NCBI GenBank assembly: GCA_002189035.1
Contig: CM007992.1
Coordinates: 1-64,000 of the forward strand
Direction of reading: 5' to 3'
Length of the DNA stretch: 64,000 nucleotides
Source: Utricularia gibba
Taxonomy: Eukaryota; Streptophyta; Magnoliopsida; Lamiales; Lentibulariaceae
The translations under genes were made by a program, and so were the position numbers. Positions 1-12,858 of the stretch are shown here, piece after piece. Below the pieces are notes generated by a model. It searched no databases, was not told the DNA's origin, and worked only from the letters and a program-made list of their open reading frames with translations. Position 1 is the stretch's first letter, and each line of letters starts with the position of its first letter.

Positions 1-1375
1 AAACCCTAAACCCTAAACCCTAAACCCTAAACCTAAACCCTAAACCCTAAACCCTAAACCCTAAACCCTAAACCCTAAACCTAAACCCTAAACCCTAAAC
101 CCTAAACCCTAAACCCTAAACCCTAAACCCTAAACCCTAAACCTAAACCCTAAACCCTAAACCCTAAACCCTAAAACCTAAACCCTAAACCCTAAACCCT
201 AAACCCTAAACCCTAAACCCTAAACCCTAAACCCTAAACCCTAAACCCTAAACCCTAAAACCCTAAACCCTAAACCCTAAACCCTAAACCCTAAACCCTA
301 AACCCTAAACCCTAAACCCTAAACCCTAAACCCTAAACCCTAACCCGAACCCTAAACCCTAAACCCTAAACCCTAAACCCTAAACCCTAACCCTAAACCC
401 TAAACCCTAAAACCCTAAACCCTAAACCCTAAACCCTAAACCCTAAACCCTAAACCCTAAACCCTAAACCCTAAACCCTAAACCCTAAACCTGAACCCTG
501 AACCCTGAACCCTAAACCCTAAACCCTAAACCCTAAACCCTAAACCCTAAACCCTAAACCCTAAAACCTAAACCCTAAACCCTAAACCCTAAACCCTAAA
601 CCCTAAACCTAAACCCTAAACCCTAAACCCTAAACCCTAAACCCTAAACCCTAAACCCTAAACCCTAAACCCTAAACCCTAAACCCTAAACCCTAAACCC
701 TAAACCCTAAACCCTAAACCCTAAACCCTAAACCCTAAACCCTAAACCCTAAACCCTAAACCCTAAACCCTAAACCCTAAACCCTAAACCCTAAACCCTA
801 AACCCTAAACCCTAAACCCCTAAACCCCCTAAACCCTAAACCCTAAACCCTAAACCTAAACCTAAACCTAAACCCTAAAAACCCTAAACCTAAAAACCTA
901 AACCCTAAACCCTAAACCCTAAACCCTAAACCTAAACCCTAAACCCTAAACCCTAAACCCTAAACCCTAAACCCTAAACCCTAAACCCTAAACCCTAAAC
1001 CCTAAACCCTAAACCCTAAACCCTAAACCCTAAACCCTAAACCCTAAACCCTAAACCCTAAACCTAAACCCTAAACCCTAAACCCTAAACCCTAAACCCT
1101 AACCCTAAACCCTGAACCCTAAACCCTAAACCCTAAACCCTAAACCCTAAACCCTAAACCCTGAACCCTAACCCTGAACCCTAACCCCTAAACCCTAAAC
1201 CCTAAACCTATGAACCCTGAACCCTAACCCTAAACCCTATGAACCCTAAACCCTAAAACCCTATGAACCCTAAACCCTAAAACCCTATGAACCCTAACCC
1301 CTGAACCCTAAACCCTAATCCCCTGAACCCTAAACCCTGAACCCTATGAACCATAAACCCTAAACCCTATACCCT
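1..1375. repeat. Plant-type telomere repeat array (CCCTAAA)n
   Basis: About 190 head-to-tail copies of the heptamer CCCTAAA, the C-rich strand of the Arabidopsis-type telomere, reading 5' to 3' into the chromosome as expected for a left chromosome end. The outer part is nearly pure, with occasional CCTAAA, CCCTAAAA and CCCCTAAA variants. From about 1090 inward the units decay (CCTGAA, CCCTATGAA, CCATAAA) and the array fades near 1375 into non-repeat DNA. The window therefore starts inside the telomere and the following genes are truly subtelomeric. Confidence 0.98.
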
Positions 1376-2730
1376 AAAGCCTTCACTCGAATCCGGAAAC
1401 CTGAAGCCTAAAACCCGAAACCCTCAATCTTAAATTCGTCATGCCTAAATTCGCCAAGCCTTGTTTTTGTCTCGGGCCTTGCGGTGGTGTACTCTGGTTT
1501 TTACCGTTTTCATGGTTCGGATCCAAGGTGGATGTTTGAGACTCGGATGTTCGGGTCTTCGTCACTGGCGCCAAGGAATTCTATCATCCATGGGAAATGT
1601 CGATTCTCATCCTTTGCACCGGGAGACGAAATATCTATACACAATGGAGTAGCGTGATCACTCTTTAGAATAATCTGATGATTTAGCAGCAGTGACTCCT
1701 ATTCGGGAGTAATCTCCCTTTTCGAAATGATATCCTCGAACTCGAGGTCGTTTAGAGTCAACCGACGGTTTCTTGACTTACGCGGCGTTTTCCGGATCGC
1801 AAAGAAAGTGTACTTCAAACTAGACACGAAAGCGAAATTTACCTTCCCCGTCACCGGAATCCCCTATCGATTTACTGAGAACGGTGGTTGGGGCGTCTTC
1901 CGTCGCTCAAGCAGGTAAATCAAAATCTGATTCAGCGAAATACCGACAGATTTAACAAGACAGATTATTAAAAGGTCACGTGGCAGCTATCCGACAGCAG
2001 AGTGCGGGCAGCGCGCGCCCGTGCCGTGCCGGTGTCCTGTCCATCTATATGCATGCACGCCAGCGACTCTCTAAATGGAATTCCACACCCATGGATGATC
2101 TAATCTTAACCATCGAGTGAACCCATTCTGTCACAGTCCGTGACCGTCCACAGAGCACTTGCCCATTGCTGCAGTCCCCCTGAACGCCAACCACTTTCGT
2201 CGCTTGTGATAGCTGTAAAAGGGGCCAGATTCACTAGCTGTAACTCATATCCACGTATCCGCCTTCCTCATGAATGGCACTGGTCGCTCGTGTTAGCCAC
2301 AACCCCCTTCCCTCCTGACTCTGGGACGCCACATCATTACAGAATGGGTAAGTTGCTGACATTTGGAACAGAGATGCGGTCAGTTGCTGCCGCCAACCTC
2401 AAATCTTTGTCTGAAACTCACGAAATTTCCACTCTCTCTACTAGGTTGCAGGGAGGACTGAAAAAGATCATTTAAATCCAGTAAAGGTCTGAACCTATTG
2501 AAGTTCATCTTTATTCCGGGCCTTGTATGCATCCCCTGCCGTTCCTTGTTGGGACCTGCCCTGATGTTACCACCTCTAGGTTTACGAATCTAATGTTCGT
2601 ATTTACTTATTTATCATGCTAAAGAATGCAACGAGGCACTAAGTGGAGACTAAGATTGTTTAAAGCCCATTTTTGTTGCCAGATCAAAAATCGACCAGGT
2701 TGAAACAGTGTTGACTCTTACCAGAAGTTG
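1376..2730. other. Subtelomeric intergenic DNA
   Basis: Single-copy-looking sequence between the telomere array and the 3' end of ALDH22A1. A few degenerate telomere-like units persist to about 1450. Short open frames here show no codon structure or domain that I recognise. The last part probably holds the ALDH22A1 3' UTR. Confidence 0.6.
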
Positions 2731-5700
2731 TTACTCCGCTTTCCTGTTTTTGGAAGTACTCGGCTCAGTCAGGGTCTTGATTACCTCCATCAAACCACGG
2801 AGACGATCCAGGATGTTTAATCCATAAAGCGCTTCCACAAGTGATTGCTGAAATTGGAATCCGGTCTCCGAAACGGGGTACTGTGGATCCAAACAAAATG
2901 TGTCACAATCCCTTCCAGATACAGCTTTGGAATTTTTAACACAAACATAATCTTGCCTGGATAGGTTTCGGAATTGTAGTTTTGATGAGTGGCCACCATC
3001 TATCTTCAACGACAGATTTAACAAGACAGCAAGCGCGCAGCCCTTCGACGCCAGCAAACCTACCGAAGCCACTGTCTTTTGCGCCACCAAATGGCAGAGA
3101 CTAAAATGAACGTTGAAGGAATCAGTAAAGCTCGATGGCATAGGCGCAGAGTATTATCAAGAGTCTCGCATTACCTGACACATATAGGTTGATGCAAAGT
3201 CATTGACTGCAGCGACTCCACAGTGTATTTGGGAAGCTATTCGTTTAGCTCGCTGCTGGTTGCCTGAGAAGACAGCACATCCAAGCCCATACCTCGAATC
3301 ATTTGCAAGTTCAACAGCCTCTTCGTCAGTGCTGAATTTCATTATTGGCAATATTGGTCCAAAAGCCTGCCCGGTAATAACATATGTAGTAGAAAGCGTT
3401 GAAGGGAAATACTGTGGTATAAGAGGGAGAGTATGGCCAAACCTCTTCTTGCATAAGCTTCATTGAATGATCGACATTCACAATTACCGTTGGAGGGAAA
3501 TACTGGTCAACAGCACCCTCACCAATATTACCAACACTCCCACGACCAGCAATCTCCGCACCTTTGTCAAGGGCATCGTTTACCAGATTCTGAAGCCTTT
3601 CAGAATGCTCTTGCATGCATATCGCACCCATGTCATATTTCCCAACAAGCGGGGGCCCTACAAAGGTCCCTTGGTTAGCCAAAAAGGGATTCTGATACCC
3701 AGCCGCCGCACTAGAATATGATCAATAATAAGGAACTTACAGCAGTGACTGATTTGACAATTTTGACTACTTCGGAAACAAAGGAAGAATAAACGCTTTT
3801 GTGGACATAAAACCTCTCAGCTCCAGCACAGTTCTGTCCACTTGATTGCAGGGCACCCCTTACAGCTATTTGAGCCACCTACAAATGTATGCCAGTTTTA
3901 CAGAATCCAACTATATTTAGGCATTAGAGAGGTTAATCGAAGGGACGCAATATTATTGTTACATGTGGAATATCAACATCTTCACAGACAATAAATGCAT
4001 CTTTTCCACCAAGCTCAAGGGTGACAGGTACCAGTGTGTCAGCAGCATTTCGCATTATCTGCAATATAATAGGATTCAATCAAAGCAATTACAAACAACT
4101 GGCATAAAGGAACGCATTTTGGCATCATAATTAACACGAAGTAGAGCTTGACGGAGATCCAAACCATTTTCCCCACACCCGGTGACCCCACAAAGATAAT
4201 TTTGTCAGCCGAAGAAACAAGAGCTGCTCCTGTCTCAGCAAATCTGCTTAGAATATTAAAATCAACCAACTAGTCAACAGAATATTCAGAGGGCAGAATA
4301 ATAAAGCGTACCCTGTTATTACTTCAACGAGATTTTCTGGAGCTCCTACTGCAGACAGGGCGGCTTGAATTATTCGCAAATAGAAGCATCCTGACCAACT
4401 TGCATGTTCCGAAACCTTCAGCACAGAAAGATCATATAACAAGGAGGTGATATGATATTAAACGAGACACAAAAAAAGTAAGAGAGAAATCAGGTGCCCT
4501 AGAAAACAAAGAATATGGGACTGAACTGCTCCAGACAGAGACCGTACCTTAATAACGATGCCATTCCCAGAGAAAACAGCAGCCAGCATTGGATTAAAAA
4601 TGTTGTGAAATGGATAGTTCCATGAGACAATCGCTCCAATAACACCGAGGGGATGAAATTCCACTTTGGCTATCTTGTGAAGCATTGATCTCCCACACGA
4701 TCTGCATATAGAGGACCAAAATTGAAGTAAATTCATTACTTCGGGAAGCAGCTGATCAGATATGCAACCAGACCCTCAGATAGCTCAACCAAGGATCATT
4801 TTCCAAAAAAATCATGGTATGAATAGAGAATGCCAAAAGACAGATTATGAGAACAACCCAGACAGAAATTGCTCAAATTGACGTGCTATTCTTTAACAAC
4901 CATCCGCCAAGTGAAGAAGCAGAAAGATGCTGAAGAACACCTGTATTCAGGCTTCAGCCACTTTTCGCCTTCTGAAAGAAGCCAAGTGATTTTTTCACAG
5001 GTTGTCATGATTTCCCCCAAAGAAGCATCAACCATTGTCTTTCCAGTATCACGAGAAGAGACCCTGGGGAAACGATTGAAGATGCTTTTGTAATCCAACG
5101 CACATGCAAACTAGCTCAGATAATAAGATCTGTTGATCTGGCATAAAAACAACAGTAAAGAAATTCCCACTCGCATATAAGTTCTTGATGTTCAATGATA
5201 TACTTCAAAAGTATCCTTAGGAATCGGCGCCTTTGCTTGAAGCTACTTTTAGCCCATTCACTTTGAGCCTTTCTCGACTGAGCTACACGCTCCTTAACCT
5301 GCCAAATTTTTTGTAGGCAAAGTGAAGGGGAAGAAGTTCTGTTTCATCAAAGGTTCTGAACATCATCATATGAACAGTAACATTACGAGCTTCGGGCATC
5401 AAGAGATAAACTAAACATACAGACCACCATCAAAAGACATTGCAACTCATGCAGGAAAATGCCAGCACTGTTAAGCAGAGAAATTCAAAAGGCACAACCA
5501 TCACTTGGATTGAAACTTTTCTGAACAATAAAAGTTGTTTGAACTAATTTCACAAGAAAATCACAGGTGCAAGCGACATAACCAATCAAGTTGCATGAAT
5601 TCAGTATAGAATATTTCAAATGTAAATGGATTTACCTCATCGGGTTTCAACGCAGGATAATAGCCCAGATATTTCATTGTTGCGGGCTCATAGCATTGAA

Positions 5701-6316
5701 CTCTATCCGTCTGTCTTCTGGAAGGTATCTGTGGAAAATCTCATCCAGGAAAATGCGGAAATTAAAGGAAAAAGGAAGACAGCAATCCTGAGTGATGAAT
5801 GTGAGTTCTTATTTGATTACACTACATAAGAACAAGTCAAACTCTCACATATATGAAACCGTTTTCCTTAGTCTGATTCCCGTCATCGAGTACTGCAAGT
5901 GAACACCAACACAGGCAGCGATACCGTTATGAGTAAATAGAAGCGAGATTCAAGAGGAATACAAAGACTAAAGAAGTATGAGCAACAGCCTCGAAAATTG
6001 AGACTCTGCGTGCTGAAAAACGTTCTCAGCTCGGAATAATTTTGAAAAATGAGATCCGCAAACAGCGTAGGAAGCCAAACTGATCTCCAAGGAAAAATAC
6101 AGGAGAAACAGATCCCCCATAATTCGAACTGAATCCCGCACGGAAATGTACGTTTGAAATCGAAATCTCAAGCACGTAAGTTTGGCGAGTGATGAAAATC
6201 GTACTGTCAGAGGCGTCGACGAAGATCGAGGGAACATTCGTCGGAATGAGCATCAGAAGGAGTTTGCAGATGGCGAAGGCCAACGCAATAACAAGAATCG
6301 TCCACCAGAGCGCCAT
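2731..6316 (-). CDS. ALDH22A1: Aldehyde dehydrogenase family 22 (ALDH22A1), 14 exons
   Basis: NAD(P)-dependent aldehyde dehydrogenase, about 590 aa, the plant ALDH22 type with an N-terminal membrane segment (start [14 protein letters not shown]) thought to act in the secretory system. Exons on the minus strand: 6316-6205, 5892-5849, 5728-5636, 5298-5171, 5063-4941, 4701-4548, 4415-4312, 4243-4165, 4058-3963, 3878-3741, 3657-3443, 3366-3175, 3100-2957, 2880-2731. The glutamate motif LELGGKDAF is in exon 9 and the catalytic cysteine motif [10 protein letters not shown] in exon 10. The cofactor region [16 protein letters not shown] is in exon 6. Intron 13 uses a GC donor (CAG|GCAAG). Exons 10 and 11 join one base out of frame: GCT|GTAAG looks like an ancestral GCTG|GTAAG that lost one G. 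The rest of the frame is intact, so I treat this as a working gene with a probable sequence error. Confidence 0.93.
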
Positions 6317-6872
6317 TGAGTGCTTGCCGTCCCGATCCACTTGGATCCAAATGCTGCTAAGATTCAAAAACCCTAGACTTCAGAAACGTCTGCGCGGAAG
6401 AGATTTGTGCCAACGAGTTTAAGAATTGAAAAGCGGTAGCGTTCAGTTCAGTGCGATTGAGTCGTCGTCACCCTGGCACGCCAAGCGCGTGTTCGCACGC
6501 ACATATCTGAAGGCAAAACGCAGATCCTGCCTAGCTCTCTGTTTCTCAATCCTTGCTTATCACGTATTTTGTTTTGTTAAAAGTATTTTAATGGATAGGA
6601 TTGACGACTTTTTTCTGTTTTTTTAATCGGGAGTAGGTGGATGTCCGATGGTGATTGGGCCAGCGAGGCTTGAAGAAAGAACGAACGAACGAGCGGATGA
6701 GATCTTTCGCATCCAACGGCGGGAAACAAGCGGAGACTCGGATGTATTTATTGAAGCGCCCGTTTTAGTCGTCACATGCGGTCGTAGAAAAGGCGGTGAC
6801 GAGCCGAATTTTCTCCTTGGGAGAGAAACATTGCATTTGCATTTTTTCCGGATAGAAGAGGGCAGAGAAAGC
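6317..6872. promoter_or_regulatory. Divergent promoter region between ALDH22A1 and USP
   Basis: A 556 bp gap between two divergently transcribed start codons. It must contain both 5' UTRs and both core promoters. I see no confident TATA box or known operator; the region is moderately AT-rich near 6540-6620. Confidence 0.5.
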
Positions 6873-7578
6873 ATGGGAGATTGCCGGAGGGTGGGGTGGC
6901 GTTGGATTTCTCGCCCTGCAGCAGGAAAGCTCTGAAATGGGCGGTGGATAACCTCGTCCGCGACGGCGATCATCTGATTCTTGTCACCGTCCGGCCACAG
7001 GGCTACTACGAATCCGGAGAGATTCAGCTATGGGAGACCACCGGATCTCGTAAGCAATCTTTCTTTAGTCCCACATGTTTGAATCATGAAGGATTAACAC
7101 GTAGTGATCTTGGAAACAGCTTTGATTCCTGTGAGCGAGCTCCTGGATCCCCACATCATGAAGAAGTACGAGGTGAATCCTGATCCCGAAACCCTGGATA
7201 TGATATCAACAGCAGCGAGGCAGAAACAGGTAAATAAATAGTGATATATAGGTGGACTTCATGATTCCGGATGGCCATGATGCATCGCTGTTGTGATGAA
7301 AGCAGATCACTGTGATCATGAAGATATTTTGGGGAGATCCACGGGAGAAGCTCTGCGAGTCAATAGACGCCATCCCTCTCGACTGCCTTGTCGTTGGGAA
7401 CCGAGGCCTTGGAAAAATCAAAAGGTTTCACCTTTGACTTCCTCTTTTTTATTTTTGGTTTGGAGAAGGTCTGTTTCAGAAGATGTTTTGCTGGTGTAGG
7501 GCACTCATGGGTAGCGTAAGCAATTTCGTGGTCAACAATGCCACATGCCCCGTGACGGTGGTGAAAAGCCATGACTGA
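6873..7578 (+). CDS. Universal stress protein (UspA domain), 4 exons
   Basis: Single-domain plant universal stress protein of about 161 aa, a nucleotide-binding cytosolic stress protein family. Exons 6873-7049, 7120-7229, 7306-7424, 7500-7578. The N-terminal strand VALDFSPCSRKALKWAV and the ATP-binding signature G-x2-G-x9-G-S (VGNRGLG...ALMGSVSNFVVNNA) are present, and the protein ends VTVVKSHD. The natural start is the ATG at 6873 (MGDCRRVG), but it is one base out of frame with VALDFSP: the run of four G at 6893-6896 should be five. With one G restored all four exons join in phase. It lies head-to-head with ALDH22A1 and tail-to-tail with OEP16-2. Confidence 0.9.
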
Positions 7579-7945
7579 TGCTGCCGGTTCTTCTGCTCTG
7601 CTTTCACTCTCGCATGTTATCCTTTCTTTCTGGTAGAATTCATTCAGTCGTGAGTTGGTTTGTCGTTCGTCCCTTCAACCAGTTGGGTTTGTGTTCACTT
7701 GTCAGCATCTGAATAAAACGAATTTCCCTTGAATAAAACTAATCCTTCGATTCCCAACTGGAACCGTCGGACCTGCATTCTACTGGATCTCAAGTCCGAT
7801 TCAACATTGATAGATTTTAAGGCAACATCTCGTTTGAATTGCCCTGCCATTCTTCTTCCCCTTAGACAAAGATTAATTGCATCATCAACAAACGTGGATG
7901 CCATTACAATATTATTCCAGGGAGCAGAAGCTAACAACATAAAAA
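7579..7945. other. Convergent 3' region of USP and OEP16-2
   Basis: A 367 bp gap between two convergent stop codons, so it should hold both 3' UTRs and possibly overlapping transcript ends. An 81-codon minus-strand frame runs here directly downstream of the OEP16-2 stop, but it resembles no protein I know and is best read as UTR. Confidence 0.6.
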
Positions 7946-8978
7946 CTAGAATATCCCAGTAAGAAGATTCGCAGCAGCTGAGAGTGCAGCTCCTGTTATG
8001 GCAGATTGCATCACATGTTCATGGGAGTTGTCCTCGGTCGTGAGTGCGACTGCAGCCCCTGTAATAGCCCCAGCCAATGCGCTATTTTTCTGTCACAATG
8101 AAAAGAAAACTCCATGTTTCCACCACAGATTGTGTGTACTACGGGGAGGGGGGATAACCACTTCCTTTACCCAGTCATGAACACCGCGAGCTTCTTTCAG
8201 ACCATAAGTTAAGCCTGAATACACTCCCGCTGCCATACCTGTGATGAAACATAAATGCAGTACAACAAATGATAAAAACCAAGACATAACAGCGAACCAT
8301 CTGGTCCATACCCCACTGTAGAGATTCCTTTCCGGTTCTCATAACCTGGTTGACCGCAAGTAATTTCAGTTCAGTAACCAAAAACTTATTTCATTCAAAA
8401 CGAGTGTAAAGCATTATCATATCATTACCAGAGCCTCAATCGACTTTCTGCTATCTTCGCCTGAAAGTTCAAAAGGATGAAGCATCACATGGAACTGTTT
8501 TCAAATTGTTATCTTCAAAATCTGGAAAGAAGAACAAGAACCCTGAGGTACCTCTAAGATCTGGGAAGCGATGATGCTTCTTATTGGCTCCTACCTCGGA
8601 ATCCACCTTCCCACCTGAAACATAAGGTCGAAAAATACCCATACAATGCAGCCATTCACCAAGTATATGGAAGATAAAATGACAAAAGCTCATAGTGGGA
8701 GTGACACTCACTTTCCAAAGCAGTAAAATAGGCTTCTCGAGTAACAGCTTGAGTAGCACCAATCTGGAAAACAGAGCGAATGCCAACGTTTGTGTGGGAA
8801 AAGTGCGGATTATTTCACATAATGAAATGAAGGAGACAAAAAAAGTTCACCCAGCAGCTCTGACGAAGCTGTCCGCCATGCGATTGAGGAGTGGATGGCC
8901 GAGATCGAAGTAAAAGCTCTTGTCAAAGCTACGAAGCTCATCCAGAAATGATCGCGTCTCCAGATTGCTCCCACTCAT
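7946..8978 (-). CDS. OEP16-2: Outer plastid envelope pore protein OEP16-2 (Tim17/22/23 family), 7 exons
   Basis: Small four-helix membrane channel of the chloroplast outer envelope, PRAT (Tim17/22/23) family; in Arabidopsis the OEP16-2 isoform is seed-associated. About 173 aa. Exons 8978-8851, 8763-8712, 8614-8552, 8460-8429, 8345-8312, 8238-8171, 8089-7946. Recognisable blocks in order: DLGHPLLNRMADSFVRAAG, NKKHHRFPDLRG (the insert typical of isoform 2), GKESLQWGMAAGVYSGLTYG, and the C-terminal AITGAALSAAANLLTGIF. Exon 1 ends two bases into a codon (GCTGG|GTGAAC) while exon 2 starts in phase 0. One G appears to be missing from the GGG at 8850-8852; otherwise the gene is intact. Confidence 0.92.
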
Positions 8979-9523
8979 TCTTTTTCTTATTCTCTCTTTT
9001 CTCAGGAGTTGCGACTCCAAGTTTGGAAAATGGTGAACACACACCGTTGGACGGGAAATTTAGCGACAAAGGCCAATGATGAGGAAGGGTGGCGCGTGTC
9101 CTTTGGGGAACACGCGGCAGCATGTAACGAACTACGTGGCGGTTTTCTCGAGTCACAGTTGCCTAATTTTAATAATTCAAAAAGGACCAAAATTGATAAT
9201 ATGTTGTAAATACTGAGTAAATATGGATTTTGTAAACTCGGGTGGCTAAAATTGAAAAGCCGAAAACCTTGGTGACCAAACATGTAATTTTCATTTTCTG
9301 CTATTGAGCCCATTGGGCCTACCCAATTAATTCCGCAGGCCTCAGTTCTCCTCAAACGCCTTTTTGACATAATGGCTACTTTTCTTTCGCGTTTCTGGTA
9401 CAAGCCACCGTACACCGCGTTTCGGACAAAAACCTCTGGATTGCTTTTGAGCATTACTGAAAATTGCGATTGTTCCTAGGAATTCGCCGGAGGCGAATCG
9501 GAAGACTGTGTTTGTCGGGAGAG
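8979..9523. promoter_or_regulatory. Divergent promoter region between OEP16-2 and AMSH
   Basis: A 545 bp spacer between two divergent start codons. In the frame of AMSH an open stretch continues upstream of the chosen ATG to 9464 but without another ATG. No confident TATA or named box seen. Confidence 0.5.
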
Positions 9524-12500
9524 ATGAGGCGACCGGCGAGTGCTTCACGCTCTTTTAATTTGATTGCCATGACGCGCAAGGTCGATGTTGATAATGGGAT
9601 TTCTCTCCGTTATTATTATCGCATAGCCGAGAATCTTCATCGGCAGGTGGGAACACTACTGCTTGTATTAAGCTTCATGTTTTCGCAGTGAATATTGGTC
9701 GAACGTTGTCTGATCACTTACCAGTCTTGATTTGTACGTCAAAAACTTGTCCGACTGTTGTAAACTGTGCTTTGCAGGCCAATATTTATAGAGAGGAGAG
9801 GAGTTTGATAGATTTGTATGTTATACTGATACGATATTCAAGGTAATGATTATGCCATCGGGATAACATGATCTCTTTTTTTTTTCTTACTTTCATCACA
9901 TTTTCTGTCGTTTGGTTATGCTCGGGTATCTTTTATCTATTTATTGGAAACAGTTTAGTGTCTGAAACTATTCCATACCATCGGGATTACCAGACTCAAA
10001 ATCTGAAGGAGAGAAACCTTCACAAGAAGGTTCGCTTTGGCCTGTTGGATACCACAGTTGCACAATCGCCTTAGTTCATGAATTTTACTGTCTTGTCTGA
10101 GTCAGTGTTATCTGGTTGCAGAAATTGCTTTCTGTAATTGATGAGCTTGAAACTTTAAAGCCGAAAGTACAGCATCAGATAGATCAACTGGAAAAGACTC
10201 CTCCTGCAAGTCTTGCGCATCAGCCCGATCACTCAAATATGATATCTTATGCTTCGTCTTTGAGTAGTCAGAATTCCTTAAGATACAAGAATCAGGTATG
10301 CGCATCTTTCTTTCTGAGGTTCAATGCTTCGTTTGTTTATTATTACAAATTGTAGCATTTGATGTATATGTATGTAGATGATAGAAATCTGTTCTGTGGA
10401 ATATGCAGATAGTGTAATAATAACTAACTGGTCATAATGTAAGTTTTGTTGGAAGTGTGGATATATGTAAATTCTTGCCACTGCCGGATCTGGACTCCTT
10501 AATTCCCAACTGAACGACACGTTTATATTCTCCTCTTGTCATATGTTATTGTTGAGTTCCAAATATTTACTATGTTTAATCGCTTCTTAATTATCCTGGT
10601 TTCAGACCGTGCAACCCAGTACACCAATTTCAACACCGCAGAGGCAAAATAATAACCAAAATAGATATTCCATATCCAGCATGATTGATTCAAAGTTTCA
10701 GAAGATGTGAGTTATGCAGATAATGTAGATGATAGATGTCTACTAGTTTTCTGATTCGAATTCGTATTTCCATCTTCATTTATCTACCATTAGATGTGTT
10801 ATCTTGCTTTTGTTATGCTGCTGCGTACAGACAATGCTTCTGGGGAGAGTTTTTGTCTCATAGTTTTTTCGAAACTTTGCTCACAGATCTTTAAGCCTGC
10901 CAGCCCCAAAGCTTGAAACATTGTCTAGACATTCTTTACTAGGATCAAGTGTCCCTCATGTTCAGAGGCAGACCCAAGCTGATATGAAGGTGACTCGAAT
11001 ATTTTGTTTTACTGTATTTATGAAATATTGTTTTTCAGCGACATATATAAGCTTGTTTTTTTCAGGTGAACTATCCCAGGAATCTTGTTATTGACACATG
11101 TGAACCTCTAAGGTTGGTTCTTTTCCTTTATTCCCATCTTTTCCCCGATGGTTTTGTGGATATGTTCGTTTGAGTTTCTAAATGCGTTTGCATTAGCATT
11201 TCATTTTGGGTTTTCTAACACAAACGTGTGTTAATTGATTGTGATATGTGAATATTGTCACTCTTTTTAAAGCCTGAATCAGGTTGCCCAAGGACCTCTA
11301 TTAATTCAGGATAGTGGTAATTCAAAGGTTCAAGATTCGGTCATGGAGTCTGTTTTGTCATTAGATGATGGCAGATGGCGCGCAGAGGAACTTCATATTC
11401 CACAAGGAAGGGAAGGGGAGAACAATGACTTCCAGCACGTAAGTATCAGACAACCTTCTCCACCTCCTGTTATGGCACGAGTGCAGCCAGAGTTTCACAT
11501 ACCACCAGCAAGGGTTGCTGACCCATGGCCGGGGCCACCAAAGCTTTCCCCGGATGGTCTCCCTGGCTCCCATACATACCAAGACCTTCATATTGTAAGT
11601 CTGTTGATGCTAGCCATGGAAATCAAATAAATCTTTTAATGTCATTTTGGACATGCTTGCATGATTAGTGTTTAGACCTGATATGTTTTTTTAGAAGAAA
11701 ATGCAGTTGCGTTCATAGATATGAGTTCAACTTTGATGCTTGGATTTCTTTAAAACGTAGAAATCTTGCAAAAATATATTGGCATACACAAATTATTTTG
11801 TTAAGCTTATATGTGCTATTGTTTATCTTCATGTTTTAGCCAGTGAAGATCATGGAAGATTTTTTGAGACTGGCCAGAAATAATACAGCAAAGAATCTGG
11901 AAACATGTGGCGTGCTTGCTGGTTCCCTTGTAAGTCTTCAATTTGCATAGGTCGGTTTTCATTTCACATGGCAAGGGTTCTATTTTTGTTTATCTAAACT
12001 ATCGTTTTGCATTATGTGTAGCGGAAAAGAGTATTTCATATAACAACACTTATAATTCCAAAGCAGGAATCAACTTCAGATTCGGTACTTGGGCCACCTT
12101 ATTGTTTGTTTCCTTGTACAGCTAGTCAGTGCATTATGGCTTTAGTTGTCTTTCAAGAGCTCTTGTGTTGAATTAGTTTTCCCGGGGTTCTTAATTAGTG
12201 TCAAACGCTGAATGAAGAAGAAATTTTTGAGGTTCAGGACGAGCGTTCCCTTTTCCCTCTTGGCTGGATTCATGTAAGTATTGCTTCAGTTGCTCACGTG
12301 AAATCTTAACTTGTGACTTGTATATTTCATGTTCTGGTGCTTTTCAAGTTTTTTATTTTCACGATGGAAGTTCCATATTGGTTGTTAAGTATTGCACACA
12401 CTAATGAAAGATTCCCAAATGCAGACGCATCCTACGCAGACCTGCTTCATGTCATCCGTAGATCTGCATACTCATTATTCATATCAGGTATCGTGTCATA

Positions 12501-12858
12501 CACGGCCGCAATCTTGACGCGTTTCGTAATTTAATAGCTGATCTTTTCGTAGGTGATGTTGCCCGAGGCAATCGCGATTGTCATGGCCCCGACTGATGCA
12601 TCCTGGTAGACACGATCTCATTTTCATCAATTCCATGGCAGCCTTTAACTTGCATCCTCGGTGTCTGTTTGCCTTCACTACAGCCCTCATGGCATCTTTC
12701 ATCTCTCTGATCCCGGTGGAGTTGCAGTCATTCGCAGCTGTCAGGAGCGCGGGTTTCACCCCCATGAAGAGCCTGACGACGGGAGCCCCATTTACGAGCA
12801 CTGCTCACATGTCTACATGAACCCCTCCGCGAAGTTTGACGTGGTAGACCTACGTTGA
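9524..12858 (+). CDS. AMSH3: AMSH-type Lys63-specific deubiquitinating metalloprotease, 14 exons
   Basis: Zinc JAMM deubiquitinase that cleaves K63-linked ubiquitin chains and works with ESCRT-III in endosomal sorting. About 509 aa. Exons 9524-9646, 9778-9842, 9954-10029, 10122-10295, 10606-10706, 10887-10989, 11066-11112, 11273-11594, 11840-11929, 12022-12084, 12199-12273, 12425-12487, 12553-12605, 12684-12858. An N-terminal MIT-like helical region starts [19 protein letters not shown]. The MPN domain holds the catalytic Glu in [11 protein letters not shown] and the zinc motif [18 protein letters not shown], and the protein ends KFDVVDLR. All phases close without any correction. AMSH1 and AMSH3 are close relatives; length and the middle region favour AMSH3, and the exact ortholog is an inference. 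Confidence 0.93.

Noticed and set aside
1-1375. CRISPR-like regular repeat array
   Set aside because: The repeats are contiguous heptamers without spacers; this is a telomere.
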